A stretch of 64,000 nt of DNA from Acanthococcus lagerstroemiae (GCA_031841125.1 CM063106.1:34220001-34284000); one strand, 5' to 3'; positions 1 through 10,859 are shown, counted from the stretch's first letter. Notes: a model not told the origin generated them from the sequence alone. Made by a program: numbers and translations.

Positions 1-58
1 ACCTGTACATAAGTAGGTCGCTAATCTGTTTACACTTCCCCCTATCTCTCCTTTGCAG

Positions 59-202
59 GAGCAGTGCCCAGTTATTTGGATCTCTTAATTTTCGAAAGTT
101 TTATTAGTAATGACACTCAAGTCGTGAGGCTTGTCACTTATAGCCTACGACTGAGTGCATTTACCAGTCACTTTCTTTTCTGTAACTCTTTAACTGAAGC
201 AG
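59..202 (+). CDS. Putative internal coding exon of an unrecognised gene
   Basis: A pyrimidine-rich tract ending in TTTGCAG (52-58) precedes this segment and a consensus donor (CAG then gtaagt, from 203) follows it. Only one of the three frames is open: two bases, 47 codons from 61, then one base. The length of 144 is a multiple of three, so the exon keeps the frame. The encoded peptide begins AVPSYLDLLIFESFISND and continues with leucine- and phenylalanine-rich helical-looking sequence (TQVVRLVTYSLRL), ending NSLTEAG. The other two frames have early stops, and the downstream intron stops the open frame at once. I do not recognise the family; the alternating hydrophobic pattern would suit an alpha-helical or HEAT-like protein, but that is a guess. 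It lies on the same strand as Clic, 38 kb away, and no following exon with compatible phase was identified. Chance splice-like ends are possible. Confidence 0.5.
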
Positions 203-1020
203 GTAAGTAATCGATGAAGGAAAATAAATCTTGAACTCAGGACCGTACCCAGGATTTAAGTGAGGGGGGTTTTGCAATTTGGATAAATTTTTCTCGTGGG
301 GGCTGCGAATACACCAAATTTATCCAATTGCCCTCATGTATATGAAGAAAATTTGACCAATGGGGGGGGGGTATACGCCCCCTCCCGTCGGTATGGTCCT
401 GCTTGAACGTAATGCAGAAAATAATATTATAAATTCTTCATTTAATTACTAATTGAATAAGTAATTGTGGTAGTACATATGTACCTGGTTCTCTCTTTAA
501 ATTCGACAGGTGTTTGGTATTAAACACCTTCTTCCCTTCTTGGCCCTTCTATGAATGGCCTCATAAACACGTTGAATTTGTTGCAAAACATGTTTTAAAT
601 AAATGATATTCAAATGATGTCCAAAAAAAAACCACAAAATAACTGATCAGAAGGCTATAAAACTTTCACTCTCATTATGGGATTCGTGCACCTGATAACT
701 ATGATCACATAATGAGGTTTTCAAAACATGCTACTACAAGCGCTCCAAGTGGAGTGTTAAATTCCCAATTCCAAATTCAATGATTGAAGAAAACTAAACT
801 TTGCGATCTAGAGTTAACGAACTGTTTTTATTGAGTCTTGAGCATTCTAAGATTCCGTTGAAGACTTGGTATGGTGGACTTGATATGATGTATTATCAAC
901 AATAGGTAACAGCGATCAGTCCGTGGGAAATGGCCCTGAATTTTGAGAACACGCGACTGTTCCTTAACAGCACAAGCACAATGTTATATTTTATGCGCAA
1001 ATTGTTGAGTATTGTTGATA
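203..1020. other. Non-coding, one small MITE
   Basis: Apart from the hAT-like MITE at 238-401, I see only plain AT-rich sequence with no open frame of note. Confidence 0.6.
238..401. mobile_element. hAT-like MITE, 164 bp, with 8-bp target duplication
   Basis: The terminal inverted repeats are CAGGACCGTACC and, on the other strand, CAGGACCATACC. The element is flanked by cttgaact (230-237) and cttgaacg (402-409), an 8-bp duplication with one mismatch, the size typical of hAT transposons. The interior has poly-G/poly-C rich ends (ggggggg near 264 and 362) and no coding capacity. Confidence 0.8.
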
Positions 1021-1650
1021 TAAGGCTAGGATTTTTATGTAAATGCATATTTGTTCTCGTAATACTAGATAGCGCATATCCACATTATCTTTGCGAATCA
1101 TGAAATTCTGAATCCGTATGCAAAAGTTTATAACGCATATTTTTGCATATTTAGGCCATAAATGGATAAAAATGCATATTTTCGTTGAAAAATAGCCGAA
1201 TACCGCATATTTGCCGCTTATTTGAGGTTGTTAGAGCATATTTTCCCAAAAACTGGCCAAAAATCACTTCTACTGACAAAATTTTCACGATTTTCTAAAA
1301 AAAAAAAAAGTGACAGGGTGTTTGCTCTTTGCTGTAAGCTGCTGGAAGAAGGTCGGCTGAAGATTAGAAAATTAGAGACAAGAAAAAAAAACCTATCGAT
1401 AGTCACATTTAAGGTCTTTTTTTTCCTACATAAAAGCTTATTCAAGGCTTTAAACTACGAAGCTGCAAACTGCAATTTCGATTATTTGGAAATCAAAAAA
1501 TTCTTTGTGTTTTTGATGATTTAATGAAATAAACGTTAAAACGAATGGCTCTTATTGTAGTGCTTCGAAAACCCTACATTTCGATACCCATGAGGGTGCG
1601 GTTTTATAGCGCATACTTTCGGTTTTTTAGCGCATAAAAATCGTAGCCCT
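1021..1650. mobile_element. GCATAT-rich MITE, diverged copy 1
   Basis: The ends GGCTAGGATTTTTATG and its inverted partner (1634-1649) match the termini of the better preserved copies at 16672-17252 and 49842-50418. The interior is full of GCATATTTTTGCATATTT motifs and contains TTTGCGAATCATGA, shared with those copies. The target duplication is not clear. The open frames across 1218-1524 on both strands are chance frames in this element. Confidence 0.65.
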
Positions 1651-1844
1651 ATGATATACATGTATAATTCGAGGTCTGTTCTGTAGTAGGTACCCAACAA
1701 ACTGTCATGGGCGTAGAGAGCAAACTGAGGCGCTTGCCCCAGTAGAAAGAGACTGAAGTTACATTGTAGTGTGCATTACCCGACATTAATAGATATCTGA
1801 GCGGGAAAATAATAAAACCTATGTTTTTCGAAAATTCCACGCAT

Positions 1845-2200
1845 TTTGCAATTAATTATCTCGATAAATATGTTTTCTAAAGAAAAGTTGTGTAGGACGT
1901 TCTTATAGAAAATTTAATAAGGAACATTTTGTTATTTGCATTTTGGTCCTAAAGTGAATATTTTTTTAGATATGCGATTTTTAATTTGTAAAGATCGGTT
2001 ATAAAAGAAAACATGAAAGTCACGTTCCTCGAATCTTTCATACATTTTTGCGATTATCTCGGCAAATATGCGTTCTAGCGAAAAGTTGTATACAATCTTT
2101 TTTATAGAAAATTTAACAAGGAACATTTTATGGTGTATACATTTTGGTCCTGAAGTTGATATGTTTCGAAATATTCGCGATTTTTTGTAAAATTTCAGTA
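1845..2200. repeat. Diverged tandem duplication, ~200-bp unit
   Basis: The series GATTATCTCG..AAATATG..TTCTA..GAAAAGTTGT, then TATAGAAAATTTAA.AAGGAACATTTT and CATTTTGGTCCT, occurs twice, beginning near 1850 and near 2050. The copies are diverged but collinear. Confidence 0.7.
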
Positions 2201-3296
2201 TAATTTCAAGATCAAAGCGCCATGGGTTAATTACCTCAGATTGAGCTCAAATTTTTTATGGCGAGTTTCTAGGTCCATTGGAACAAATTTCAGTGCGCAC
2301 CTAATCAATTGGCGAAAACTTGTAAAATAAGGGACACCCTATCGTTCATTGAAGGAGTGCGAATCCACTCTAAACGTTCGCTTTAAATATCAGAAACTCT
2401 AAGTTTGAAACTTCGGGACGTTTTCGCTAGTTCATGACTGAGGTCCGTTCGCAAAATTAGGAGTTTTCAAGTAGGAAATTGTGGGTTCGTCACCTTCGTG
2501 ATGTTACGCTCTCAGATGAAAGAACAGGATGTGGAGTATGAGCGTGCCAACTGGAATATACACGTACGTCGAACTATCGCGCGAATACGAAACTGGCATA
2601 TGCGGGCGAAATTTTCATTGATGAGGCGTAGTATGCCCTATTTGTGTGCGTCAGTGTGATATCATGACACATGCCAACGGTCGAAGCCGAGAAGGCTGCA
2701 CAAAGACAGATGTTGCGAATATATGAAGCGTGTGCGAGGCGAGCGAATGCGTGAGTCTCAGGCGCGGTTCGGGCTTGGTCTCCGAATAGCTTACTCGTGG
2801 TTCAACAGGGTGCCAGAGAAAGTTGAACTCGACGAGATGGTAAGGCCTCCATCCATTACTCCCGGCCGTTTTCCTATTATAGAACGAGAATAATATCGCT
2901 AGAATAATTACCATATTATGCTAGGTATCTATACCGTATTATTCGCGAACGCTCATCAGATGTAGTCAGCACATAATGAGTACCAACGACCTCCTAAGGT
3001 TTTATTATCCGCCGCAAAAGTATGGTAAACAAAATAATTGTCATCGCTCCGCGGTGCCCGGTACTTATTTTATGATTGATTGTAAACTCGTTGGTGTCAT
3101 GTAAGTAGGATTGTAAAAATGAAAAATTTTCCCAGTAAAATATTCCGCGATACAGAAATTCATCGTAAAATATTTCATAAAGGTGAATTTCCAGATAAAA
3201 TTATGAAATTCATTAATCATTTTAGAAGTAATAACTGCAGGGTAGCTACTTTCTGGAAAACTTTGGGAAAACCGGAAAAGTCAGGGAATTGCTATA
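2200..3296. other. Unassigned region with a GC-richer patch near 2500-2900
   Basis: No recognised gene. The stretch 2480-2900 is visibly richer in GC and CpG than its surroundings. It has a + strand open frame of 77 codons (2660-2893) and a minus strand frame over the same bases. The end of the region (about 3219-3296) is the left part of a MITE with GGAAAA..GTCAGGGAA sequence that is split by the pogo element. Confidence 0.4.
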
Positions 3297-3383
3297 CAGT
3301 ACACTCTCGATTATTTGAACTAACCTAATAGCGTCGTTCAACAAATAGTACAGAGTCTTTTAAAAAATTATTATTATTCATTT

Positions 3384-3402
3384 TCTCTCTCTCTCTCTCT
3401 CT
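3384..3402. repeat. (CT)n microsatellite
   Basis: An uninterrupted CT run of about nine units, followed by C-rich sequence. Confidence 0.9.
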
Positions 3403-3539
3403 CCCCCTCTCCTCTTTTTCCTGTAGGAATATATTTGAACTTTACATCTAGAACAAGACAGAAACAAAGGAATCCTAATTTTCGTAAATTAATTTTTTGG
3501 AAGAAATCTGTAACTAATTTCTATTTTGATAAGTTCTGT

Positions 3540-4390
3540 TTTTTTCAGGGCAGCATGTCGTCTCCTCATCGTGTGTTTTTCGGCAAGTGTTATTTCTCCT
3601 TACTGCTCCATATAAGCGAATGCTGTCACAATGGTTTTATAACCTTCGACATAACTTGAATTTCCTTCAGGTACCTCCAGGAACGAAAATAAGGGGGCAC
3701 TGTGGCAGCTTGCCCCCAAGCCTCCGCTGGAGCAGGGAAATTTTAGTAGATGGATCAAAAGTTGAGGAAACCCAACAAGTCAAAAGTGTTTGTTTGTTTG
3801 TTTTTTTTTGTTTAAATATAATTTGAGTTAAGTCAGTTGGGAATTTAACAATTTTCGCTCCTCCAGAAAAAACCCTTTGCTTCGTCCCTGGGTACCCCTT
3901 CATCTTTATCACTTCTATCTTTGTTACTAGTTTCGTCCCCACTCACAATTTTAATGATGCCACTGTTGGTCATATCAAATTGTTCGCTAACGTCCATCCA
4001 CTCATCGATATCTCCTTGTACAACCTCATTGGACCATGATACCTTCCTTAACGGTTCAAGCAACTCTGTATCTATATTCCGATCAACCACTTTTTCCTGC
4101 CCTTCACTCTTCTTAAAATTTTTTTTTTTCGTTTAAATTTAAGATTTCTCCCCAACGCTGATTCGTAGCTTTGTGATCCAAAAGCTTTCGCCATGATCGT
4201 ATCACAGTTGCTGGTTCGACTTGGTCCCAAGCTTCAGAAACAAATCAAACTACGTCGAGCCCATCTATTTTCTTGTACTAACACCTCCGTATGGTTTTCT
4301 TCATTATGAGAGAGAATAAAACTCGAAAGTTGCTTTCGATAAATCTTGTCTCCCGATAACAATATTTGAAATTTTCGTTCTTTCTTTATG
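3540..4390 (-). pseudogene. pogo/Tigger transposase C-terminal remnant
   Basis: Read on the minus strand, 4225-4150 gives an AWDQVEPATVIRSWRKLL segment, a hallmark of pogo/Tigger transposases after the DDE domain. Then 4090-3893 gives the acidic tail RNIDTELLEPL...VVQGDIDEWMDV. After the nested MITE, 3670-3540 matches the C-terminal end seen in the copy at 60945. Frameshifts, stops and the nested MITE at 3678-3890 make it non-functional. The N-terminal DNA-binding part and the catalytic DDE residues were not identified. Confidence 0.7.
3678..3890. mobile_element. hAT-like MITE, 213 bp, nested in pogo transposase
   Basis: Termini CAGGAACGAA and, inverted, CAGGGACGAA. The flanking 8-mers are ggtacctc (3670-3677) and ggtacccc (3891-3898). 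Removing the insert and one copy restores collinearity with the transposase tail at 61060-61100. The interior (GGATCAAAAGTT, GAGTTAAGTCAGTTGGGA) is shared with 13269-13504, defining a family. Confidence 0.82.
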
Positions 4391-6259
4391 TTAGTTTTCC
4401 TCCCCATTTCCTTACTTCCCCTAATCCTATTGTATCCCATTTTATTTTTTCTATCTCCTTTCAGATTCGTATATCCTGTCTCCCCCTACCATCCCCCTGC
4501 AATTATAATACAATAAATTCAGACCTTTCGTATTTCTCTTCCGGTTCTTCTTCTTTGAAAACTGGTTTGTAGGTATTACAGCCTTCCCCCCCCCCACGGT
4601 GGCTGCCTTCCATCTTGGGAAAATGAATAATAATACTACCTAATATTAGATAAAAACTATCTAGTGGTGGGTTATTTTATTCTTTTAAAATTAAAAAATA
4701 GGTTCAGGGGCGGTTAACCCCTCCCCCCTCCCTCCACCTTAGATCCGCCTGTGCCTAACGGCAAAAAACGGAAACATTGAACGAATATCATCTAGGACCA
4801 TTCAGTAGGAATGATAATGAAAAAAGGAAAACCAAAACTATATTTTTTCGACTTTTCCAAAATTATTAATAATGTGAGGATATTCGAAAGTGTAGTAATA
4901 TGTATTTGACGTGACACAAATTTTTCTCTTTGTAATTTGTCATTAAAAAAAAAAAAAAAAATTAATCATCGTGATTAATTTACCTCTGCTGGTCGGAGAA
5001 AATATAATTTTAAGAGCCGTACCAAAATTTTTCGAAATCTCCGCCAGTATTATGTTGAATATTTTTTAAATGCGAAAAATCATGAAAATTGCTTTATTTA
5101 CCCATCATTTTGATTGCCATGCTCATTCTCTCAAATTCTTGTCTCCAAGAGCGATACTAGTGCGCCTACGTTCGCCCGTTTCGTCGCACTTGGCCTACCT
5201 CTCTTTCTCTTCTGCCCTAAAGGTATACCTTTGGCTTCTTTGGGGACCTTTACTAATCTCAGACGTATCTACATTTCTACTACGTGCTTACACGAGCGAT
5301 TTTTTAGAAAGTATATACACGTATATGACGTGTCGTCTAATCTTTGAAAGTTTATAACGATGACCTACACCTTGAACTGCCATGCCTTGAAATCCTCGAA
5401 CGTCGTCCAAACGTACTCCTTCGATTTGAACTCCTTGTGACCACTGACCAACCGGTCATCGTAGATACTTTTTTCGTTCCGGAAGCATAAATTAGTGCAC
5501 GTTGACTGCCGCGGACTCCAGTTTATTTTGCTGTTCACTTACACTTCTTTGCTGTTGGGTTCGTAGATGTGCTGATTACTTTTTTTTTTGACTACCCCTA
5601 GTATTTCTTCCCTTCAGAATTGCCATGGCCTGCCGCATTATTCAAGAGGAGAATCGCTGTTTTTTTTTGTTTTTTTTTTTTTTTTTGTAAACTCTTCTCT
5701 TAAAGAAATTTGTTTACTGAATGGACAAATTGTTTTTGAAACAGTGAAGTAAAAATTTGACTGTCCATCTTGGCACTACTTTGGATGTAAACAAGCAGCT
5801 AACGACGCTACGCATTCGTATGCTACACAGTTGCACTTGAAACTGTTTCTGCAGAATCAAGAGTCCAAATAATGCGTAAGTTCAAATAACAGAGATCAAA
5901 TTGAAGGCAGGATATTTTCAGGTTCAAATAATCCGAGGTTTAAATAATCGATAGTGTACTGTAATTCTGATCAAAGTCAGGGAACTTTTTATTAAAGAAT
6001 AAATGTCTGCGTAATGCGTAATGATTTTTTTTTTACATGGTCTTCGGTGAATATCAGATTTGATTAAAGCTGTGCACCAGTGCAGGAACGGGGGAGGGGG
6101 AATATCCACCCACGCCGTCAAAAAAAGCATTTCAAACTGTATTTTAGCGCATTAATTACAGCAATAACATGACGGAATATGTGTTGTAGTAACTGCGGGT
6201 TTTTCATTAGCCAGAATAAAAATGTGAAGGTTTTCTTCCAAATTTGTTCAAAACTTGAA

Positions 6260-6545
6260 TACTTTCTTAAGACTCTTACGATCCTCTTCCGGACTCATTT
6301 AAGTCTCTTCCAGGCTTGACCGAAACCGAAAGCTTCGCGAGTTCATTCAAATTCTCTAAGACTTCTAAGACTGTTTCAAACCTGTTTAAGACCTTTTTAG
6401 ACTTGTATAAAACTCTACAAGACCCGTTCAGACGATTGAGACTTTGATTATTCTTCAATACTCCATTCGAATTCCCGAAGGCTTCTTCAAGACCATTTCA
6501 AACTTTTCTAAAACTCTTTTAGATGTATTTGAGATTCGCGTTTGC
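6260..6545. repeat. Degenerate AAGACTCTT/GAGTCTT short-unit array
   Basis: The motif (T)TTAAGACT(C/T)TT recurs every 10-25 bases with heavy divergence (AAGACTCTTACG, AAGTCTCTTCC, AAGACTTCTAAGACT, AAGACC). The same word family recurs in at least six other blocks in this window, in both orientations. Confidence 0.6.
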
Positions 6546-6582
6546 ACGCTGAAGAGTCGCAATAGCCTAATGAAATGCGGGC

Positions 6583-6806
6583 GCGCTGTTTGGTGTATTT
6601 GGACGAAAAGATGATCAATGACAAAAATGTTCTGCAAAAGAACTGAAGTTGGGCTCATCTGAAAGGAAATGATAAAGGCTAACACTTCAATTCCCTTCAG
6701 TTTTGCATAAAGAACAATATTGAAGATGCTAGAGCTAATTTTACTTGTACATGTTTTTGTGGTAAAAATACCCTGATTTCGTCCACAACACTAGCGCATC
6801 TACAGG
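6583..6806. mobile_element. MITE-like dispersed repeat (copy 1), ~224 bp
   Basis: Ends resemble each other in inverse orientation: GCGCTGTTTGGTG..TTTGGACGAAAA at the left and GCGCTAGTGTTGTGGACGAAAT read inward from the right. The central motif GCTCATCTGA.AGGAAATGA.AAAGGCTA is shared with 25838-26085. No coding capacity and no clear target duplication. Confidence 0.6.
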
Positions 6807-6849
6807 AGTGTCCAAACGCTAATTCCTTCGGATCTTCCATATGTTTGGA

Positions 6850-7095
6850 CACTTCCAGACTATTTAAAACACTTGAAGACCTTCCAAATTTGTTTAGTTT
6901 GAGATTGTCTTTTTAAATCTTTCCTGGATTCGTTAAGACATTGATTGAGACCTTTTGAGACATCTAGACTCGTCTGAGACGCTCGAAGACTCGTTAAGAC
7001 CTCTTCAAAACTTGCTGCAATTCATTTAAAACCTTTGTAGATTCGTTTGAGATATTCCAAGCCTTTTCCGAATATGCCAAGAGAGTCCTCACGTT
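6850..7095. repeat. Degenerate GAGTCTT-type short-unit array
   Basis: Repeats such as CTTGAAGACC, CTCGTCTGAGACGCTCGAAGACTCG and TTAAGACCTCTTC occur every 10-25 bases, in the same orientation as the 6260 block. Confidence 0.55.
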
Positions 7096-7099
7096 TTTA

Positions 7100-7240
7100 G
7101 CAAGTCCAGATTAACCACTTTCTGGAAAACCGGGAAAAGTGTAGGAATTGCTATGATTTTGATCAAAATCAGGAAATTTTTTGATACTAATGAGAATTAT
7201 TGAATAACACCATTTTTCAACAATAAATGTCAGCGTAAAG
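7100..7240. repeat. Paralogous empty site for the pogo insertion
   Basis: CCACTTTCTGGAAAACCGGGAAAAGTGTAGGAATTGCTATG followed by ATTTTGATCAAAATCAGGAA is collinear with 3230-3296 joined to 5962-6000. The joint sits at GCTAT, where the pogo copy lies between duplicated TA. It is a fragment of an older MITE family marked by GGAAAA..GTCAGGGAA. Confidence 0.7.
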
Positions 7241-7257
7241 CGTAGTGACTCATTTTT

Positions 7258-7475
7258 AGCATTCTATATGCTTTTACTACTGAGTATACTTGAGCGAAAA
7301 TCGTGTTTATACATTTCTATGGAAATTCATTTCTTTCTAGCTAGGGGTATATTTGAGCAAACACCGCAAGGTACCGAAATGGTGTTCACCTGCAAGGTGA
7401 GCGAAGCTAGAAGAGATGAAACAGTCAGGTCAGTCAGTCAGGAGGGTATGAAAGCATATAAAATGTTACACTACG
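7258..7475. mobile_element. MITE, AGCATTTTATATGC family, copy 1
   Basis: The left end TTAGCATTCTATATGCTTTT and the right end AAAGCATATAAAATGTTA are imperfect inverted repeats. A second copy with doubled left end lies at 10505-10852. The interior has ACTGAGTATACTTGAGC, shared with the second copy. Confidence 0.65.
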
Positions 7476-7654
7476 TATTTTTGGGTACTTGACTGACTGA
7501 TTAACCAGCTGACCTGACTGATTTCCGTTGTGTGCCAAAGTAAAGACATGAAAATGTCCAAATGAATAGATCAGGGGATGAATTTATGGTGGAGGGGGGC
7601 GTATCTTAGGTTTTACAAAGTATTCTCAAAGCTGTGTACCATTCAGTATTCACC

Positions 7655-8140
7655 GTATCTGTAGCCGGATGTTGGCGGTCACGATTTCTGACGCGTAACT
7701 TTCCTAGGAAGGGTTAGTCGGGGTAGTTTGCCGTTGCTTTCCCCGTTAAAGTTTTCCTTCTCTGTGCTGGAGAGTGTGCAGCCGCAGTTCACTTACTAGC
7801 CTCGTGTTCGCACGACGTTTAGTAAGCTGTCCAGTGTCCACGACATGCGCACGCCAGTCTCAATCTTTCAGCTCTGGTGGTCACACGACCTATGATTGTA
7901 AAGGTGCGTCTACATTAGGATGATCAGCCAAAATGAAGCTGAAGAACTGATCAGCCTGGATGATCATCCTGTATCCCCGATCGACTTATTGGCAGTCTGA
8001 TCAAAAGATGATCATCATCCAGGATGAATAAGCTGATCATCTTAATGTGGACGCACTTTAATACCTTGTTCATTCAAACTAGCGGGGTTACAGGACGCGT
8101 TATCTTTCCACATCGATTGATACTGTATTTACTGTGTTCC
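7655..8140. repeat. Dispersed repeat family R, copy 1
   Basis: Shares with 14190-14940 and 18960-19170 the series CCGGATGTT.GCGGTC.CG, GTTAGTCGGGGTAGTTTGCC, GTTGCTTTCCCCG, CAGCCGCAGTTC.CTTACTA and CTGTCCACGAC. This copy is split by a small MITE at 7902-8058. The family is unidentified; it carries no long open frame. Confidence 0.75.
7902..8058. mobile_element. PIF/Harbinger-like MITE, 157 bp, TAA target duplication
   Basis: TIRs AGGTGCGTCTACATTA and, inverted, AAGTGCGTCCACATTA, followed by GATGATCAGC at both ends. It is flanked by TAA on both sides (7899-7901 and 8059-8061). Repeat copy 2 of family R has a single TAA at the equivalent place (GATTATAATGCC near 14856), so the empty site is known. 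A 3-bp TAA duplication fits the PIF/Harbinger superfamily. Confidence 0.85.
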
Positions 8141-8194
8141 GATAGGATGATAGAGGGGGAGGAAGGGGATATTCGAATATCACTAGTTTTCCGG

Positions 8195-8265
8195 TGTTGG
8201 TGGACTCGAACCCAAGATGCAAGGATTACGAAGCGGGCACGTTAACCACTCGGCCACTCAGCGAC
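8195..8265 (-). repeat. tRNA-like SINE head
   Basis: On the minus strand GAGTGGCCGAGTGGTTAACG (A box) and GGGTTCGAGTCC (B box) are spaced as in a tRNA. The anticodon region does not fold into a clean arm, so this is a tRNA-derived SINE or tRNA relic rather than a functional tRNA gene. Confidence 0.7.
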
Positions 8266-8275
8266 TCTGTGTACC

Positions 8276-10504
8276 ATGCTAGCTGAGAAAATGTCAGGGA
8301 AAATTTGGAAAATTGGTCTGGAAAAACGAAAAAAGTCTGGAAAAATAATACTTGAAAAAGTGGCTATCCTGATGTCTGAAAACATCTTGAAATAGTCGGA
8401 GCGAGTTTTCGAAAAGTCTTGAGATAGCTTAAGGTGTCTTCAGTGTGCTGTATGTCTTTTGACCAAGTTTAAAACATGTCCGGAAAATCCTTGAAAACCC
8501 TTGAAACAAGTACTATCGAGTTGCCCGAATCCATTGCTCATGAAAAAATAACGAATCTTGTATATTGAGGGAAATGTTGCCTTTCGCATCACCCAGTTTT
8601 GAAGGGAATCTCGCAGAATTTTGAATGCGTCTGAATGAGTCTTATAAAGCCCATAGTTCAAATCTAAGAGTTTTAGGCAGGCCTAAAAACTTACTGGATG
8701 AGTCTTAGCGAGTCTTGTACGTAGATGTGTTTTCAAGAGCCCTATAGAAGTGTGTGGTTTTTTTTTTTTTTTTTTTTTGTGTGAGGAAAATATGAAAACG
8801 ATTAATGTGAAAAAGTCGCCGTTGGGGAATCAAAAAATGAATATCCTTTTAAGAATTTTCCATAAGAGCAATTTTCAATTTTGCTTGTAAAAATCCTGAA
8901 CGTTGAAAACTTTTAAATTTAAACTCATATGCTGTTGCATTATATGCACCTGCCGAATCCGAACGTAGCATCCGAAATTCTCTACCAGGCCCTTTTCTCT
9001 AAAAAAAATGGAGGAAAAAGAATATTATAGGGTGTTCTTGAAATTCATTTAAAAAATTTTTACGAAACGCTAAAATGTTGGAAGATATGTGTTTCTGGGA
9101 TCAAAAACGACATCCATATTACATTTCATGAAAATTTTGAGACTCGCCTCCTACAGTTTTGGATTTATCGCCGAACGTATGTATAAATATCGAATTCTGT
9201 GACCTTAAAACCCCCTTGCTGATACCTTGATCCGATGATTCGTATCTGTCATTGGAGTTGAAAGTTGTAATATAAAAGTCATTGGTGGCGTTGAAAAATA
9301 GAAGAACACAAATTTCAGAGAGTGGTATCGAGGAAAGAGGGGTGAAAAATTCTGAGGATGGGTAGAAGGATGTATGAAAACGGGTTCGAAAGGGATTTGC
9401 ATCCCTTTTGTTCGTTTTAGTCGGTGAGACTACAAAATTGAACATTTTCTGCCATGAGGCCACTACATTTCGGAGCTACGGTTCAAGAAAATATATACCC
9501 CTTGCAGTGTCATTTTGTCGGTAATTTGAAGTAGAACATCCTAACCCTGAGCTATTATTTCTTTAAGATGTTTAATTTTTGAAAAAAGAGAAAAACTGAT
9601 TTTGGGAGGCTTTGCACCACACTTGTCGAGATTTTTCCCTCTTATTTCGGGGCACATTTTCAGGGGGGGGGGGAATTATCTAGCAATTATGTTCAGATTT
9701 AGATTTTTTTTTACATCTAATTCGACTGGATTAAATTGTGCGGACGGATTCAACATTCCATACTAGGCACCAAACTATCACCAGATTTTGCACAAGCTTG
9801 GTAGTATACGTATTCGTTTGTTTTGAAAATCATCTACGCTACAGTAGACTGGAGCGAAAAAAGTAGCACTTGGACGCGTGACGATTATAATTCGCTCTTT
9901 TTTTATATGCCCTACCGTGGAGAATTAATAAAAGAGTTCGTTAGCTGACCGTTTTACATTAACCGAGCATCGCACACCCACGACACCGTATGTATGAAAA
10001 AGAACGCCGACCGGAATTAATTGTCGACTCACTCGGTGTATGACTCGAGTTGAAGCGTAAATTGTGGCCTCTTTTAATTATTCGATAATATAGTTTTGCA
10101 TGTACGAAAACTTAATTGTTGTCACGTGTGTCGAGAAACCGACCACAATCTGTGCTAGAACTTGTCAGCAGATGTTGCGGAGAAGTTGCTGTACATTCTG
10201 GCTCTACTTGGTCGCTAAATTTTGAAAATTCACTATTATGTTCGTAACACATTCGTCTTCAAGTATAACTGACCAAAATTTGTGTGTTTGTAAAGTGTGA
10301 AAAGTTTATTTTCAATTTTCAAAATCGAATTTTATGACCTCATATGCCGATCGTGGACGCCCAGAGGGAAATACTGAAATTGAAAACTCTTCCAAAATGG
10401 CAGCCTTACCGAATCTCAAATAAGCCTTCTAAAGTCGCAAACCCAGTAATCAAGCAGTATCAAAATAGGGCTCTTGGGTCTTTATTTCGAATATCTCGTC
10501 AGTT
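8276..10504. other. Non-coding stretch
   Basis: Contains degenerate GAGTCTT-type repeats at 8380-8735, a T-run near 8757-8778 and a G-run near 9665. The rest is AT-rich sequence without a recognisable gene; the frames at 9119-9463 show no homology I can name. Confidence 0.5.
8380..8735. repeat. Degenerate GAGTCTT-type short-unit array
   Basis: GTCTTGAGATAGCTT, TGAGTCTTATAAAG and GATGAGTCTTAGCGAGTCTTG recur, in the opposite orientation to the 6260 block. Confidence 0.5.
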
Positions 10505-10852
10505 TTAGCATTTTATGCTTTTACTATTGGGTATACTTGAGCAAAACCGTAACGAAAAACCTAACGCTCCCTCGACACGAATTCAGTGGTTGAAATTTCC
10601 ATGGAAATTTATTTTAGCATTTTATATGCTTTTACTACTGGCTATACTTGAGCGAGAAATCTAACGAAAAACCTAACACTCCCCCGACACGAATTCAGTG
10701 GTTGACATTTACAATCTGCAGCCGTGTTGTTGCTGCCTGACTGCAGTCTGCAGCCGTGTTATTGATAGAAATTTCTATGCCCGACATAAAGCCAACCCGT
10801 ATGATTTAGCTCTTCATTTTTTGTTAGGGTACGAAGCATATAAAATGTTACA
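10505..10852. mobile_element. MITE, AGCATTTTATATGC family, copy 2 with repeated left end
   Basis: TTAGCATTTTAT.TGCTTTTACTA..GG.TATACTTGAGC occurs at 10505 and again at 10613. Both are followed by AACGAAAAACCTAAC.CTCCC and ACACGAATTCAGTGGTTGA. The right end GAAGCATATAAAATGTTA pairs with either left end. The inner CTGCAGCCGTGTT segment is shared with 21665-21730. Confidence 0.65.
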
Positions 10853-10859
10853 CTACGTG

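Larger units (their letters stand above)
3297..5961 (-). mobile_element. pogo/Tigger-like transposon, degenerate, with nested insertions
   Basis: Starts CAGTACACTCTCGATTATTT just after a TA (3295-3296) and ends with the inverted partner at 5961, followed by TA. This matches the TIR of the short relative at 60721-61428 (CAGTACAACCTCGATTATTT). Transposase remnants run on the minus strand from about 4390 to 3540. A 213-bp hAT-like MITE sits inside the transposase at 3678-3890. Part of 4400-5900 is unrelated or unrecognised, so the element has probably taken further insertions. The flanks form one older MITE whose uninterrupted relative lies at 7100-7240, giving an empty-site comparison. Confidence 0.75.
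5962..7100. other. Non-coding, degenerate GAGTCTT-type repeats and a MITE
   Basis: The first ~70 bases are the right part of the MITE split by the pogo insertion. Then come degenerate short repeats (6260-6545 and 6850-7095) either side of a MITE at 6583-6806. No gene seen. Confidence 0.6.

Noticed and set aside
3000..3107. Possible exon ending at gtaagt (3104)
   Set aside because: The segment is open for about 40 codons, but the upstream acceptor (CCTAAG) has a poor pyrimidine tract and the phase does not fit the exon at 59-202.
5080..5560. Minus strand coding-like segment (KRKRGRPS, EYVWTTFEDFKAWQ)
   Set aside because: Resembles fragments of transposon-associated proteins but is too short and interrupted to assign; left inside the pogo entry as unrecognised sequence.
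8195..8265. Functional tRNA gene
   Set aside because: A and B boxes are present but the anticodon arm and acceptor stem do not pair well; same for 19381-19520 and 30332-30470.
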